64,000 nucleotides of DNA, taken from NCBI RefSeq assembly GCF_002706795.1, contig NZ_CP017705.1, positions 4,749,501 to 4,813,500 of the forward strand, read 5' to 3'. This DNA is from Brevibacillus laterosporus DSM 25 (GTDB lineage Bacteria; Bacillota; Bacilli; Brevibacillales; Brevibacillaceae). Positions 1 through 8,211 of this stretch are shown here, one piece after another (position 1 is the stretch's first letter; each line of letters starts with the position of its first letter). A model generated the notes under the pieces. It saw only the letters and a list, made by a program, of their open reading frames with translations. It was not told the DNA's origin and ran no database searches. The translations under genes were made by a program, and so were the position numbers.

Positions 1-381
1 TATTTTTTTAAGATGAGAGTAGACAGAGCGGGGTTGTAAAAATAATTTTTCAGTCAAATGACAGACTGCCTTTACATTACCTTGTAGCAGCTCTTCAAAA
101 ATTTCAAAAGCAACCGATCGTCTATATAACAAGCAACACAGTTCATTATTTGAAGAGCTTGTTGGTTTTGTTAATTGAATTCCTCTACCTTTTTGACAGG
201 TTAGCTCCCAATTTGGTGGTAACACTTCTTTTATGAATGAAATGTCTTTCCGGATCGTTTGATTTGAGCCTCCTAATTTTTGGACTAGCTCTGAGATTGT
301 AAACCACCTATTTTCACTTGTTATTAGTTTAGCAAGTTGGATACAGCGAAGAATTCCTTTTTCTAAGTATAATGTTAACAT
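1..381 (-). CDS. Mga/AtxA-like transcriptional regulator, N-terminal part (runs off the left edge)
   Basis: An open frame starts with ATG at 381, preceded by an AGGAGG box about 13 bases upstream, and continues without a stop to base 1, giving 127 residues. The N-terminus (MLTLYLEKGILR) is followed by a helix-turn-helix with SELVQKLGGSNQTIRKDISFI and then a hydrophilic linker. A second helical segment (LLQGNVKAVCHLTEKLFL) ends in another HTH-like motif (QPRSVYSHLKKI). Two consecutive N-terminal HTH units of this kind are typical of the Mga/AtxA/PRD-type regulators of Gram-positive bacteria, which control virulence or sugar genes. The C-terminal PRD/EIIB-like part would lie outside the window. 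The family call rests on the layout and motif feel only. The target is unknown, although a secreted binary toxin is encoded about 34 kb away. Confidence 0.6.
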   Translation of the reverse strand, partial: MLTLYLEKGILRCIQLAKLITSENRWFTISELVQKLGGSNQTIRKDISFIKEVLPPNWELTCQKGRGIQLTKPTSSSNNELCCLLYRRSVAFEIFEELLQGNVKAVCHLTEKLFLQPRSVYSHLKKI

Positions 382-1722
382 TATTTTGTATATTCCTCCT
401 AATCTTATATCTTTTATTTATATACATTTCTGTTATGTGTAGTAGAGCTTTCAGGTTATACGTTGTAGGCTAAAAGGTAGGATATATTTTATCTTAAAAT
501 AAATAGCAAATACAAAGAATCGATTCATACTACATAAAAATTACAAATATGTAAGGCAGGGTAGGGATATCCTGTAATTTATATATCGGGAATTACATGT
601 AAGACTTTAATGAACTTGAAAAATAAAAGCGTATGTGCTTACAAAATAAGGAGATTAAGCGAACAAAACTTTCATTCGAGATTAAATTAGCTTTGTGTGT
701 AGAAAAGCTGATTCCTCCAATTCCAGAACAAGATGCTAACAAAAGACGAAGTAGATCACATGAGTCTAGCTCTTTTAGTCCAAAAAGAATTTCCTCTTAA
801 ATGGTAACTAACTATACCCAAAAAATAGCTAACGAACTACTTGATTCAGTGAAAGAAAAGGGCGTATTTTGATCCTATTGATCGGGATCGTAATGTACAA
901 ACGTATCGTGAATAAATAAGACGTGGGAACCTACTATACACCGTTCGATAAAATTACTAGTCAGACCAATGTTGAATTTCATCAGGAAAAACAAGAAAAA
1001 AAGAACAAGAGGACGATAAGGATAAAAACGAAGAAGCCAATAGTAAAAATATTTTTTGCTAATACATCAGACTAAGAATAAAAAATCATTAGCCGAGGAT
1101 TCTGATTGTTAACTATAAACCATAACCAAACCAACTCGCTGCTACTATGTAAAACTCAAAAGCGGGTTGGTTATTTTTTGTTTGTTTTATAGAGTCCGAT
1201 AATATATATTATGTAAACAAATAAAACAAAAAAAGAAATCTCATCTATCCGTAACGTTGATGATTTCTATTGAAGATGAGAAGTTTGCTTTCAGATAACT
1301 TTGATGTTAAAAAACCAGCAATTATTATGAATATGGTTGGAATATTGCAGAATTAACTTCTCACGATTTATTTGTATTTCATTATGGAGGAATTTACCGA
1401 TTTATGCATCGTATATAAAGTTGATAGAACCATCTACGAGTATAATGGTACTGAGTAATGTTTCTACAATGTGTTTACTTCAGAATTGGAGATGGAAATA
1501 CTAAATACGATAAGATAAATGGATATGAAGCTTCAGTAAACAAAAAACAATGAGTAAGTCTAATCTGGCTCATATTAACACTGGAAATATGAATTGGAGA
1601 AGTCAGGGATATATATGTCTGTAAAACGAATGAATTTCATTACTTTATTTCAGTTCATGAAATGGCTGTTTTAAGAACTGAAAATAGGGATTTTTAAAAA
1701 GTTGCAAATTTCTTTCATTTCT
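382..1722. other. Gene-poor, decayed stretch
   Basis: No intact gene can be supported here. Short plus-strand pieces look like worn coding sequence. One at about 801-872 reads MVTNYTQKIANELLDSVKEKG and stops. Others at about 720-800 and 1270-1640 are interrupted by several stops in every frame. A rho-independent terminator at 1129-1180 on the plus strand suggests that genes once ran rightward through this segment. Base composition is strongly AT-rich. I read it as a graveyard of genes or of a mobile element next to the arsenic operon. Confidence 0.5.
1129..1180 (+). terminator. Rho-independent terminator in the decayed region
   Basis: AACCAACTCGCT (1129-1140) pairs with AGCGGGTTGGTT (1161-1172) through a 20-base loop, with one G-T pair, and is followed by ATTTTTTG. 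It would end a plus-strand transcript, yet no intact plus-strand gene remains upstream. Confidence 0.65.
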
Positions 1723-1817
1723 TGTCGAATGACACAAACATGTATACTTCCTGTACTTTTACATTTTGTGACACAAACATGTATACCAAAAATTGATATA
1801 GTATATATGTTTGTGTC
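1723..1817. repeat. Cluster of about 17-bp GACACAAAC...GTATAC repeats
   Basis: GACACAAACATGTATAC occurs at 1731-1747 and again at 1770-1786. An inverted near-copy, GTATATATGTTTGTGTC, lies at 1801-1817. The first copy is preceded by TGTCGAATGACA (1723-1734), and the same 12 bases recur at about 7015. More copies of the family occur at about 4700 and 6856-6933. Multiple short binding-site-like repeats in both orientations resemble the ends of Tn7-like or other transposons, but no transposase is present nearby. Confidence 0.6.
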
Positions 1818-1844
1818 ACACTTTATTTTGACCAGATATGCCCT
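1800..1844. repeat. Left 45-bp direct repeat flanking the arsenic operon
   Basis: This segment matches 4699-4743 in the same orientation with about five mismatches over 45 bases. Together the two copies bracket the arsM-arsC-acr3-arsR block. The right copy includes the last codons and stop of the acetyltransferase gene, so the left copy looks like a displaced piece of that gene's 3' end. Confidence 0.65.
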
Positions 1845-1864
1845 ATATGATAAGTTTTTATAGA

Positions 1865-2656
1865 TTAAGGCTTAATAGCTTTAATAACAGCAGATACAAT
1901 ATAATCTTCTATATTCTTACCTGGAACCCAATTCTTTAAAAATTCTTTTGATTCATCTTTTGGATTAATCTGTATTTTTATAAAGCCTGCATCAGCTAAG
2001 TATGCTTCTAGTTCATTTATCGGAGATGATCCAGATATGCAACCCGTATATAACTCGATATCCTTACGGATATCATCAGGTAAATCATTTGTTAAAACAA
2101 TGTCTGAAATAGCTAATCTTCCTCTTGATTTTAGTACTCGAAATGCTTCATGGAATACTCTTCTTTTATCAGGAGATAAATTGATAACACAATTCGACAT
2201 AATTACGTCTACAGAATTGTTGGCAACTGGTAAATTTTCAATCTCTCCAAGTCTAAATTCCACATTTGTGTATTGATTGTTGTACGCATTTGAACGTGCT
2301 TTCGAGATCATTTCTGGTGTCATGTCTACACCGATAACTTTCCCTTTTTCTCCTACTTGTTTGGAGGCTAAAAAACAATCAAATCCTCCTCCACTTCCCA
2401 GATCAACGACTACTTCTCCTTCTTTTAATCCAGCAATGGTTTGTGGATTTCCACAACCTAATCCTAGATTTGAACCATCTGGAACAGATTTGATTTCTTC
2501 TAATGAATAACCAAATCGAAGAGACACATCTGAATCTGATCCACAACAGGTTGTTGAACCACAACAACTAGCAGCGTTATCTGTTACACTTAGAACCACT
2601 TTCTTATAGTTCTCACGAACTGACTGTCTAATTTGATCTTTGTTTACTTCATTCAT
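1865..2656 (-). CDS. arsM: Arsenite S-adenosylmethionine methyltransferase ArsM
   Basis: The 263-residue cytosolic enzyme should transfer methyl groups from S-adenosylmethionine to trivalent arsenic, giving methylated and volatile arsenicals. The SAM-binding glycine motif is VVDLGSGGGFDC (residues 83-94), with an acidic strand end at IGVD (108-111). The cysteines expected to hold As(III) are present: C68 in GLGCGN, C156 in SNCVINL and C206 in YTGCISG. Two N-terminal cysteine pairs (31-32 and 37-38) match the CC motifs seen in bacterial ArsM. The start ATG at 2656 has a good TTAGGAGGG site. It is the last gene of the ars operon, 41 bases after arsC, and ends just inside the left flanking repeat. 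Confidence 0.93.
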   Translation of the reverse strand: MNEVNKDQIRQSVRENYKKVVLSVTDNAASCCGSTTCCGSDSDVSLRFGYSLEEIKSVPDGSNLGLGCGNPQTIAGLKEGEVVVDLGSGGGFDCFLASKQVGEKGKVIGVDMTPEMISKARSNAYNNQYTNVEFRLGEIENLPVANNSVDVIMSNCVINLSPDKRRVFHEAFRVLKSRGRLAISDIVLTNDLPDDIRKDIELYTGCISGSSPINELEAYLADAGFIKIQINPKDESKEFLKNWVPGKNIEDYIVSAVIKAIKP

Positions 2657-2697
2657 CTGAAACCCTCCTAATAAGCGTAATTTGTATAAGAAAAGTA

Positions 2698-3126
2698 CTA
2701 TTTACCAGTCTCAGCAAAGAGTTTCACACGTTCTCCTATCTCATCTCGGACACGTTGAACTATAATCCATTTCTCTTCATTCGTACCTTTTGCTTTGGCT
2801 GGATCATCAAATCCCCAGTGTACACGTTCCTTCTCCTTTGGTGTAACTGGGCATACATCATTCGCGTGTCCACAGAGAGTTACAACAAGGTCTGCATTTT
2901 GTAAAATCCAAGGATCAATAACATCGGAAGTTTGATTGGAAATGTCAATGTCCACTTCTTTCATGGCTTTGACTGCATGAAGATTTATGCCGTGGGCTTC
3001 AATACCAGCAGAATAAACCTTCCAGTGTTCCCCTAGATATTTTTTAGCCCATCCTTCTGCCATCTGGCTACGGCATGAGTTCCCTGTACACAAGAAGTAG
3101 ATAATTTTTTTATCGTTTTTGTTCAC
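2698..3126 (-). CDS. arsC: Arsenate reductase ArsC, thioredoxin-coupled
   Basis: The protein has 142 residues and a low-molecular-weight phosphatase fold. It reduces arsenate to arsenite so that the Acr3 pump or ArsM can deal with it. The catalytic P-loop is CTGNSCR (C13 to R19). The redox relay cysteines are C85 and C92 in [12 protein letters not shown], with the same 72- and 7-residue spacing as C10/C82/C89 of S. aureus ArsC, so thioredoxin should be the electron donor. The start is GTG at 3126 behind an AGGAAGGG site. The gene lies 15 bases downstream of acr3 and is clearly co-transcribed with it. Confidence 0.94.
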   Translation of the reverse strand: MNKNDKKIIYFLCTGNSCRSQMAEGWAKKYLGEHWKVYSAGIEAHGINLHAVKAMKEVDIDISNQTSDVIDPWILQNADLVVTLCGHANDVCPVTPKEKERVHWGFDDPAKAKGTNEEKWIIVQRVRDEIGERVKLFAETGK

Positions 3127-3141
3127 GAGTTAACCCTTCCT

Positions 3142-4200
3142 TTACGTTTTCTGCTGTTCCGAATAATATTTTCGTTTAAACCAGAAGGCCACATTGACTA
3201 GTGCAATCATGACTGGGACTTCAACTAATGGACCAATAACTGCTGCAAAGGCAGCACCGGAGTGGATACCAAACACTCCTACTGCTACAGCGATCGCAAG
3301 TTCAAAGTTATTGCTACCTGCCGTAAAAGCAAGTGTTGTTGTAACTGGGTAGCTTGCTCCAATTTTCTTTCCCATAAAGAAAGAAATAAAGAACATCAGT
3401 ACAAAATAAATTAATAATGGGATTGCAATACGAACTACATCGAGTGGTAAACTGATAATGGCATCGCCTTTTAGAGAAAACATCACGATAATGGTGAAGA
3501 GTAAGGCAATCAGGGTGATGGGACTAATTTTAGGGATAAACTCTTTTTCATACCAGTGACGCCCTTTTACTTTTACGAGAGTAAAACGTGTGAGCATCCC
3601 TGCAAGAAATGGAATTCCTAGATAAACCATGACGGACTTCGCTACTTCAACCATAGTGATCGAAACAACTGCACCTTCTATCCCCAACCATTCTGGAATG
3701 ACAGTTACAAATAGATAGGCATACACTGAGAAGAAAAGCATTTGGAAAACTGAATTAAAAGCCACTAATCCAGCAGCATATTCCGTATCTCCTTTTGCAA
3801 GATCATTCCAAACTATAACCATAGCAATACAACGTGCCAAACCAATCATGATAAGCCCTATCATATACTCCGGTTTATCCGATAGGAATAAGATGGCTAA
3901 ACCAAACATTAATAATGGACCGATTATCCAGTTTTGTACTAGAGACAAAATAAGTACCTTCGTATCCTTAAAGATACGCCCCATTTCCTCATAACGAACC
4001 TTTGCTAGAGGCGGATACATCATCAAAATGAGACCTATAGCAAGGGGAACGGATGTTGTTCCTATTTGTAAACTATTTAACCCAGTAACAAACTGTGGAG
4101 AGATAAATCCAAGGCCGACTCCAATCCCCATAGCTAGAAAAATCCAAATTGTTAAGTATCGATCTAAAAACGAAAGACGTTTGTTCTCCTCATTACTCAT
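3142..4200 (-). CDS. acr3: Arsenite efflux transporter Acr3
   Basis: This 352-residue membrane protein has about ten hydrophobic helices and pumps arsenite out of the cell. The family signature [13 protein letters not shown] carries the cysteine essential for As(III) transport. The motif [17 protein letters not shown] in the second half is typical of Acr3 and related bile-acid-symporter-fold proteins. The start ATG at 4200 has a GGGAGATG site. It sits between arsR and arsC in the usual Firmicute order. Many databases call the gene arsB, but the sequence is the Acr3 family and not the E. coli ArsB family. Confidence 0.93.
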   Translation of the reverse strand: MSNEENKRLSFLDRYLTIWIFLAMGIGVGLGFISPQFVTGLNSLQIGTTSVPLAIGLILMMYPPLAKVRYEEMGRIFKDTKVLILSLVQNWIIGPLLMFGLAILFLSDKPEYMIGLIMIGLARCIAMVIVWNDLAKGDTEYAAGLVAFNSVFQMLFFSVYAYLFVTVIPEWLGIEGAVVSITMVEVAKSVMVYLGIPFLAGMLTRFTLVKVKGRHWYEKEFIPKISPITLIALLFTIIVMFSLKGDAIISLPLDVVRIAIPLLIYFVLMFFISFFMGKKIGASYPVTTTLAFTAGSNNFELAIAVAVGVFGIHSGAAFAAVIGPLVEVPVMIALVNVAFWFKRKYYSEQQKT

Positions 4201-4235
4201 TGTTACATCTCCCTTACGTTTTTTGAGTAGAGGGT

Positions 4236-4559
4236 TTAATCACAAGTAATCTGTAGGTTTGCCTCTTTCAATTTATCAAAATCTGAGGTGCAATCTGGTA
4301 GCTGTGCAAGGGATAATCCAATCTCCTCCATAGTTGGACGATTCAAAGAGTAGAAGACCCATTGACCTTTCCGTGTTTCATTTACTAAATTCTCGTTCTT
4401 TAGACGACTCATGTGCCTAGAAATCGATGGTTGAGAAATACCGAAGATCGGGACTAATTCACATACGCAACAATCCCTTTGATTTAATAAGGCAATGATT
4501 TTAAGTCGGGTTGGATCACCTAATGCTTTTAAGGCCGAAGAAAGTTGGGTTAGATCCAT
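4236..4559 (-). CDS. arsR: Arsenical resistance repressor ArsR
   Basis: A winged-helix repressor of the ArsR/SmtB family that leaves its operator when As(III) binds. I start it at ATG 4559 ([10 protein letters not shown], 107 residues) because AAGGAGGT lies ten bases upstream. An in-frame upstream ATG at 4589 lies inside the presumed operator and lacks a ribosome site. The recognition region [18 protein letters not shown] and the wing are clear. The cysteine-rich DCCVCELV in the first HTH helix provides the metal-binding thiols. It is first in the operon and 35 bases before acr3, so it should autoregulate the whole block. Confidence 0.93.
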   Translation of the reverse strand: MDLTQLSSALKALGDPTRLKIIALLNQRDCCVCELVPIFGISQPSISRHMSRLKNENLVNETRKGQWVFYSLNRPTMEEIGLSLAQLPDCTSDFDKLKEANLQITCD

Positions 4560-4587
4560 TTGAATAAATACCTCCTTTATAATTACC

Positions 4588-4607
4588 ATATAGCCATATT
4601 GCTATAT
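4588..4607. promoter_or_regulatory. Presumed ArsR operator
   Basis: A perfect inverted repeat ATATAGC-catatt-GCTATAT sits about 30 bases upstream of the arsR start codon. Position and symmetry fit the imperfect palindromes bound by ArsR dimers. No clear -35/-10 pair could be assigned around it. Confidence 0.6.
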
Positions 4608-4698
4608 TAGCATTTAAAATCTACCCCTTCAATGGGTATTTGTACTTCTTTATGAACTGTCACCACGCCAATTTATTATTGGTTTGAAACAATCATTT

Positions 4699-4743
4699 GG
4701 TATATATGTTTGTGTCAGACTTTATTTTGATCAAATATGTCCT
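4699..4743. repeat. Right 45-bp direct repeat flanking the arsenic operon
   Basis: Matches 1800-1844 in the same orientation with about five differences. It covers the last codons and stop of the adjacent acetyltransferase gene plus about 30 bases downstream, including one copy of the TATATATGTTTGTGTC repeat. Confidence 0.65.
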
Positions 4744-5213
4744 ACCAACCTTTTGGTCATCTTAAAATTAATTAATGTAATGCCACTACGTTCAACGATT
4801 TGAGACTCAATTATCTGGTATCCTTGACGCTCAAAAAATGGTTTAGCTGTAATACTTGCTTCTGTATGAATTTCCGAAATCCCTAGTCTGTTTGCTTCAG
4901 ATTCAATCATATTCACCAAAGTAGTAGCTATTCCTTGTCCCTGAAAATCCTTATGAGTGTAAAGTCTATCCAGATGTCCATGATAAGTCATGTCACTAAA
5001 ACCGACAATTTTATCGTTTATTTCGGCAATATAAGTGATGTTATTACGTAAGGAATTCTTCCAGTTTACCAATTTAACAGCTTTTTCATTTTTTGGTGCC
5101 CATGCATTAAGTTGCTCTAGTGAATAATCTCTTGCGTTTACGAAGTGTACTGTATCATAAAAAAGTGAAATAATCTGGTTAATATCGGCAACTTGAAATC
5201 CTCGAATTTTCAT
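4731..5213 (-). CDS. GNAT-family N-acetyltransferase
   Basis: A 160-residue cytosolic acetyltransferase. The acetyl-CoA binding motif A is RLYTHKDFQGQGIATTLVNMIE, with the usual Q/R-x-x-G-x-G/A pattern (QGQGIA). A conserved GFSDMTYHGHLDRLYTH strand precedes it, and the C-terminal motif AKPFFERQGYQIIE is typical of the YafP/PhnO-like small GNATs. The substrate cannot be inferred. The start ATG at 5213 has a GGGGGG-type site 9 bases upstream. The stop codon lies inside the right direct repeat, so the ars block sits immediately downstream of this gene. Confidence 0.8.
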   Translation of the reverse strand: MKIRGFQVADINQIISLFYDTVHFVNARDYSLEQLNAWAPKNEKAVKLVNWKNSLRNNITYIAEINDKIVGFSDMTYHGHLDRLYTHKDFQGQGIATTLVNMIESEANRLGISEIHTEASITAKPFFERQGYQIIESQIVERSGITLINFKMTKRLVGHI

Positions 5214-5632
5214 GATCCTAGCCCCCCTTTCCTAAATGCTTTTAATATCATTGAGACTATTTGATGTCCTTTACCTATCCTTCCCTCAAATTCGATTGAC
5301 CTATTTTCGTTTCGGTGGGCTCCAAGAAGTAACAACCTTGGAGTCGGTATCAACTAAGTTTTCTTCAGCATCGTAAAAGCTGACTTTTTTTATGTTTTAT
5401 TGTGATTTTTTGAGATAGAACGAATGAGCAACAACTGCAAAACACAAAAATACACCTTAGAGTAAAATGGCCAATAGACTCAAGCTCTCGCAAGATAGTC
5501 ATTCCACTTAAGGTGTATGCATTGATTTCTTTTTTACTGCTTGGTAAAGGCTTTATGATGAATTAGTTCGATTAAATTATAGCGTGTTACGTCCTGAATA
5601 TTAAAGTCATGATTCAATGAAATCTTTAAATA
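5214..5632. other. Intergenic region with two inverted repeats
   Basis: No gene is seen. CTCCAAG/CTTGGAG (5320-5343, 10-base loop) forms a short hairpin. ATACACCTTA (5450-5459) is repeated inverted as TAAGGTGTAT (5509-5518) around a 49-base centre. Neither has a strong T-tract, so I do not call a terminator. Confidence 0.4.
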
Positions 5633-6109
5633 TTAATGTTCAACAGTTACATGTTGCCAAACCGCTTGCCATGCTTGATTTAACACCTTGCCATGCAGTG
5701 CTTTGGCGTAATAAGATCTTATGATGGGCAATATGATTACTGCAGCAAACACAATACTAATTAAAGTTATCGACAAATTAAAATGTGTAAACATAAATGT
5801 TAATAAGAAATCGACCACGCCTAGCTCCGGCTTCAGATACTCCAGTCCGGCGATAATACCTGTTAGTAGCATTACGATAACAGAGAGAGTCATCAACAGG
5901 ATGTTCACGGTTTTATATTTGGCCAATCCCTTCTGAAAGAAGCGGGTTCCTGCATAAATTTCCATTAAGATGATTTGTTTATGTAGGTTGTTTTCTACCA
6001 TTTCTATGGGTAAATTGTATTCTTGAATAAATGCATGAGCTTTTCGCAGCTCTTCCTGTAAAAAAATACCATTTTCAATAGCGTCGCCAAATTGTTTAAA
6101 AATATTCAC
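5633..6109 (-). CDS. Small membrane protein of unknown function
   Basis: A 158-residue protein I do not recognise. The first 60 residues are hydrophilic and helical (EELRKAHAFIQEYNLPIEM). Two long hydrophobic helices follow, at about 69-90 (VNILLMTLSVIVMLLTGIIAG) and 114-133 (SITLISIVFAAVIILPII), and then a short basic, tryptophan-containing tail (QAWQAVWQHVTVEH). It probably spans the membrane twice with both ends in the cytoplasm. The start is GTG at 6109 with AAGGAAG upstream. It is 129 bases downstream of the next unknown gene and may be co-transcribed with it. Confidence 0.65.
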   Translation of the reverse strand: MNIFKQFGDAIENGIFLQEELRKAHAFIQEYNLPIEMVENNLHKQIILMEIYAGTRFFQKGLAKYKTVNILLMTLSVIVMLLTGIIAGLEYLKPELGVVDFLLTFMFTHFNLSITLISIVFAAVIILPIIRSYYAKALHGKVLNQAWQAVWQHVTVEH

Positions 6110-6238
6110 TCTGTATATGTTCTTCCTTTCTTTATGTAGTGGTGTTCTAGCTTTTGCAGTCAGGGATACGATTTCGGATGGCTGATCGTTTATCTTTTTG
6201 ATTCAGGTAGAAGTCCCAGATACCTGCTAGAGTAATCT

Positions 6239-6694
6239 TTACATTCGAACCAAGTCTTCCCGTCTATTAGTGTCTGTTTCGCTTCTGCTTAAAGCCAACC
6301 TGATTTGGTTTCCTTCTCTCTGCGCCATACAAGCATAACTGCCAGGCTCTAGTTCTATAATAACTCCCTCGCACGTATGGTCCGGCTCCAGACTGCCTCC
6401 CGTTACATCATCTGCGGCTCCCACAAATACGCTGCCGACGGACACACGAAAGTACAGCACTTCTGTCATAGGCCCACCAGCCTCCAAGTCCTCATCCGCT
6501 TTTATCCAATTGACTTCATAGACCCCGTCTTGACTCAGATTAAAAAATAAGCAGTTACCCGCATTCACTTCTGCAAGCTCGTCTTCCGGAATCGACCACC
6601 AGTCTGGCGTATCATCCAAGCGGTGTTGCAGCTCTCCGAGATCGTAAACACACATTGTGGCCGTATCAGTTATAAAACGAAATGAACCCTGCAT
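6239..6694 (-). CDS. Conserved-looking acidic soluble protein, unknown function
   Basis: A 151-residue acidic protein without membrane segment or signal peptide. It is rich in D/E and has regular beta-like stretches (FRFITDTATMCVYDLGEL, GVYEVNWIKADEDLEAGG, EGVIIELEPGSYACMAQ). The regular hydrophobic pattern and the strong GAGAGGAG site before ATG 6694 argue that it is a real gene. I do not recognise a catalytic motif. Its base composition is noticeably richer in GC than its neighbours, which may mean recent acquisition. Confidence 0.7.
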   Translation of the reverse strand: MQGSFRFITDTATMCVYDLGELQHRLDDTPDWWSIPEDELAEVNAGNCLFFNLSQDGVYEVNWIKADEDLEAGGPMTEVLYFRVSVGSVFVGAADDVTGGSLEPDHTCEGVIIELEPGSYACMAQREGNQIRLALSRSETDTNRREDLVRM

Positions 6695-6855
6695 CCTTTT
6701 GCTCCTCTCACGTTTACTTGATTTTTACAATGTTCTTTCACTTCAATTGAAAGCATTGGAACCTTATGTAAGGAATTCGTTATTTCCTAATGTCTCCTTC
6801 CTAACTCTATCATTATATATTAATTCTACCGCTCCTTTATTAGAAGTGCTACGAT

Positions 6856-6933
6856 GGTATATAAGGTTTGTGTCCAAAATCAGAAAGGTATACAGGTTGT
6901 GTCCAAAACTATGGCACAAACCCGTATACCTTT
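6856..6933. repeat. GGTATAC...GTTTGTGTCC repeats with a long hairpin
   Basis: Two direct copies of GGTATA(c/t)A..GGTTTGTGTCC-like sequence (6856-6874 and 6887-6904) are followed by an inverted copy, CACAAACCCGTATACC (6915-6930). The second and third form a nearly perfect hairpin of about 18 bp (6884-6901 with 6915-6933) followed by TTTTT on the plus strand. This is the same repeat family as at 1731-1817 and 4701-4716. Confidence 0.6.
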
Positions 6934-7089
6934 TTCGGCTAAAACCTTATAGATATGGGATAATCACTTTTCGTTTTTGTTCATCTATTTTTTGTCACTA
7001 GCCAGCATTTCTACTGTCGAATGACATAAATAGTGATTAATTTATAACTCAATCTCGCCCCTAGTATTTTATGTGTTACTATATCATGT

Positions 7090-7854
7090 TTAGATTCTTT
7101 GTTGTCGTTGTTTTTTGATTTGGAGTTTTTCTCTTTTAATTAAACGCTTGTTTTTCTTAATTTTACGCAACGAAGTTTTGTCAGCAAGTTGAGTGAACAG
7201 CTTATGACCAGGCTTCGAATTAGCTTCAATAATCCAAATCCGGCCACTTTTCTCGATTCCAATATCAATTCCCAATTCACGAAACGGATGATGTTTGCTC
7301 ATCGTTCGAGCAATTAGATAGGATAGATTTGTTATTTTTTTTCGTATACTATTTACTTTTTCTCTATCTGCAAAGAGGTTCAATAGAACCTGATTGAGCT
7401 GTACCCCAAAACCTCCTTTTTGATAATTAGTAACAAAAAGATTCGGAGCTGCCACACGGGCAACCATACCGGAAATAATCCACTTTTTTTTCGGTTTCTG
7501 CATGTAGATTCTGATATCAAAAATCGAGCCATTGTAAGGTGCTAAATGGATTCCTCTCTGCACAAGGTACCGCTTAGATGGTTGGCAATAAGACTGAATC
7601 GTCTTATACAGCGAGCCTGAACCGGCGTGAGTCTGTTTAGAACCACATCGAACCTCATAACCGTTTTTTATTCTTTTAGCTCTAATTATCCCAGAACCTC
7701 CGCTACCGTGATCGGGTTTAATAAAGATAGTCGAATATGATTTGAGCATCTGCAAAGCATTTTGATGTGTAAGCCAGTGTGTTTCAGGTAAATGGTGCCG
7801 CATTATGGAATGCTGTAACATTTCCCTATGCTTTCTCATTTTTCCAATTCCCAC
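7090..7854 (-). CDS. YheC/YheD-like ATP-grasp protein (endospore coat-associated family)
   Basis: A 254-residue protein of the YheC/YheD family, related to ATP-grasp ligases and found in spore formers. The N-terminus MGIGKMRKHREML matches the family's GKW/M-x-K opening. The ATP-binding part includes IFIKPDHGSGGSGIIRAKR (glycine-rich P-loop-like segment) and YLVQRGI. The acidic metal-binding strand FRELGIDIGIEKSGRIWIIEANSKPG is the classic ATP-grasp DxGI...ExN motif. The C-terminus is very basic (KIKKNKRLIKREKL). Related proteins are reported as spore-coat associated, and the ligase substrate is not known. The start is GTG at 7854 with AGAGG upstream. It is a single gene. Confidence 0.8.
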   Translation of the reverse strand: MGIGKMRKHREMLQHSIMRHHLPETHWLTHQNALQMLKSYSTIFIKPDHGSGGSGIIRAKRIKNGYEVRCGSKQTHAGSGSLYKTIQSYCQPSKRYLVQRGIHLAPYNGSIFDIRIYMQKPKKKWIISGMVARVAAPNLFVTNYQKGGFGVQLNQVLLNLFADREKVNSIRKKITNLSYLIARTMSKHHPFRELGIDIGIEKSGRIWIIEANSKPGHKLFTQLADKTSLRKIKKNKRLIKREKLQIKKQRQQRI

Positions 7855-8055
7855 AGGTATCCTCTTTTCTTTTTGACATGTTAAACATTCTATGGAACAA
7901 CATTTATTGAGAGCACGGCGTGTACCTACATTTCAAAAAATACTTTCTTTTGTGCGTAGAAATGAGCGGAAATGCAGAAAAAAGCCTATGACCTTCCCAA
8001 GTCTCGATCCATCATTGTACACAGTTAAAAAACCCAATCTCACGTCGATCTGAAC

Positions 8056-8092
8056 GTAAAAAGAGTCGCTACTAAAGCACGACTCTTTTTAC
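8056..8092. terminator. Strong terminator downstream of the MFS gene
   Basis: GTAAAAAGAGTCG (8056-8068) pairs perfectly with CGACTCTTTTTAC (8080-8092) around an 11-base loop. The A and T runs on the two arms let it work in either direction. It lies about 120 bases past the MFS stop and before the YheC-like gene, so it probably ends the NRPS1-exporter transcript. Confidence 0.8.
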
Positions 8093-8211
8093 ATGATTTC
8101 TACGTTTCATTCACATAGCTTAATCTCTTATTTTTAGGTTCGCTTCTCCACTCTACTAAACTAATTTGTTTATGCGAGATTACCGAAGAGCATCTTGTCA
8201 TCTAATAATCT

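Noticed and set aside
4560..4589. Longer ArsR starting at 4589
   Set aside because: That ATG lies inside the palindromic operator, and AAGGAGGT is placed for ATG 4559.
6884..6933. Hairpin as an ordinary plus-strand terminator
   Set aside because: No plus-strand gene precedes it, and its arms belong to the dispersed repeat family.
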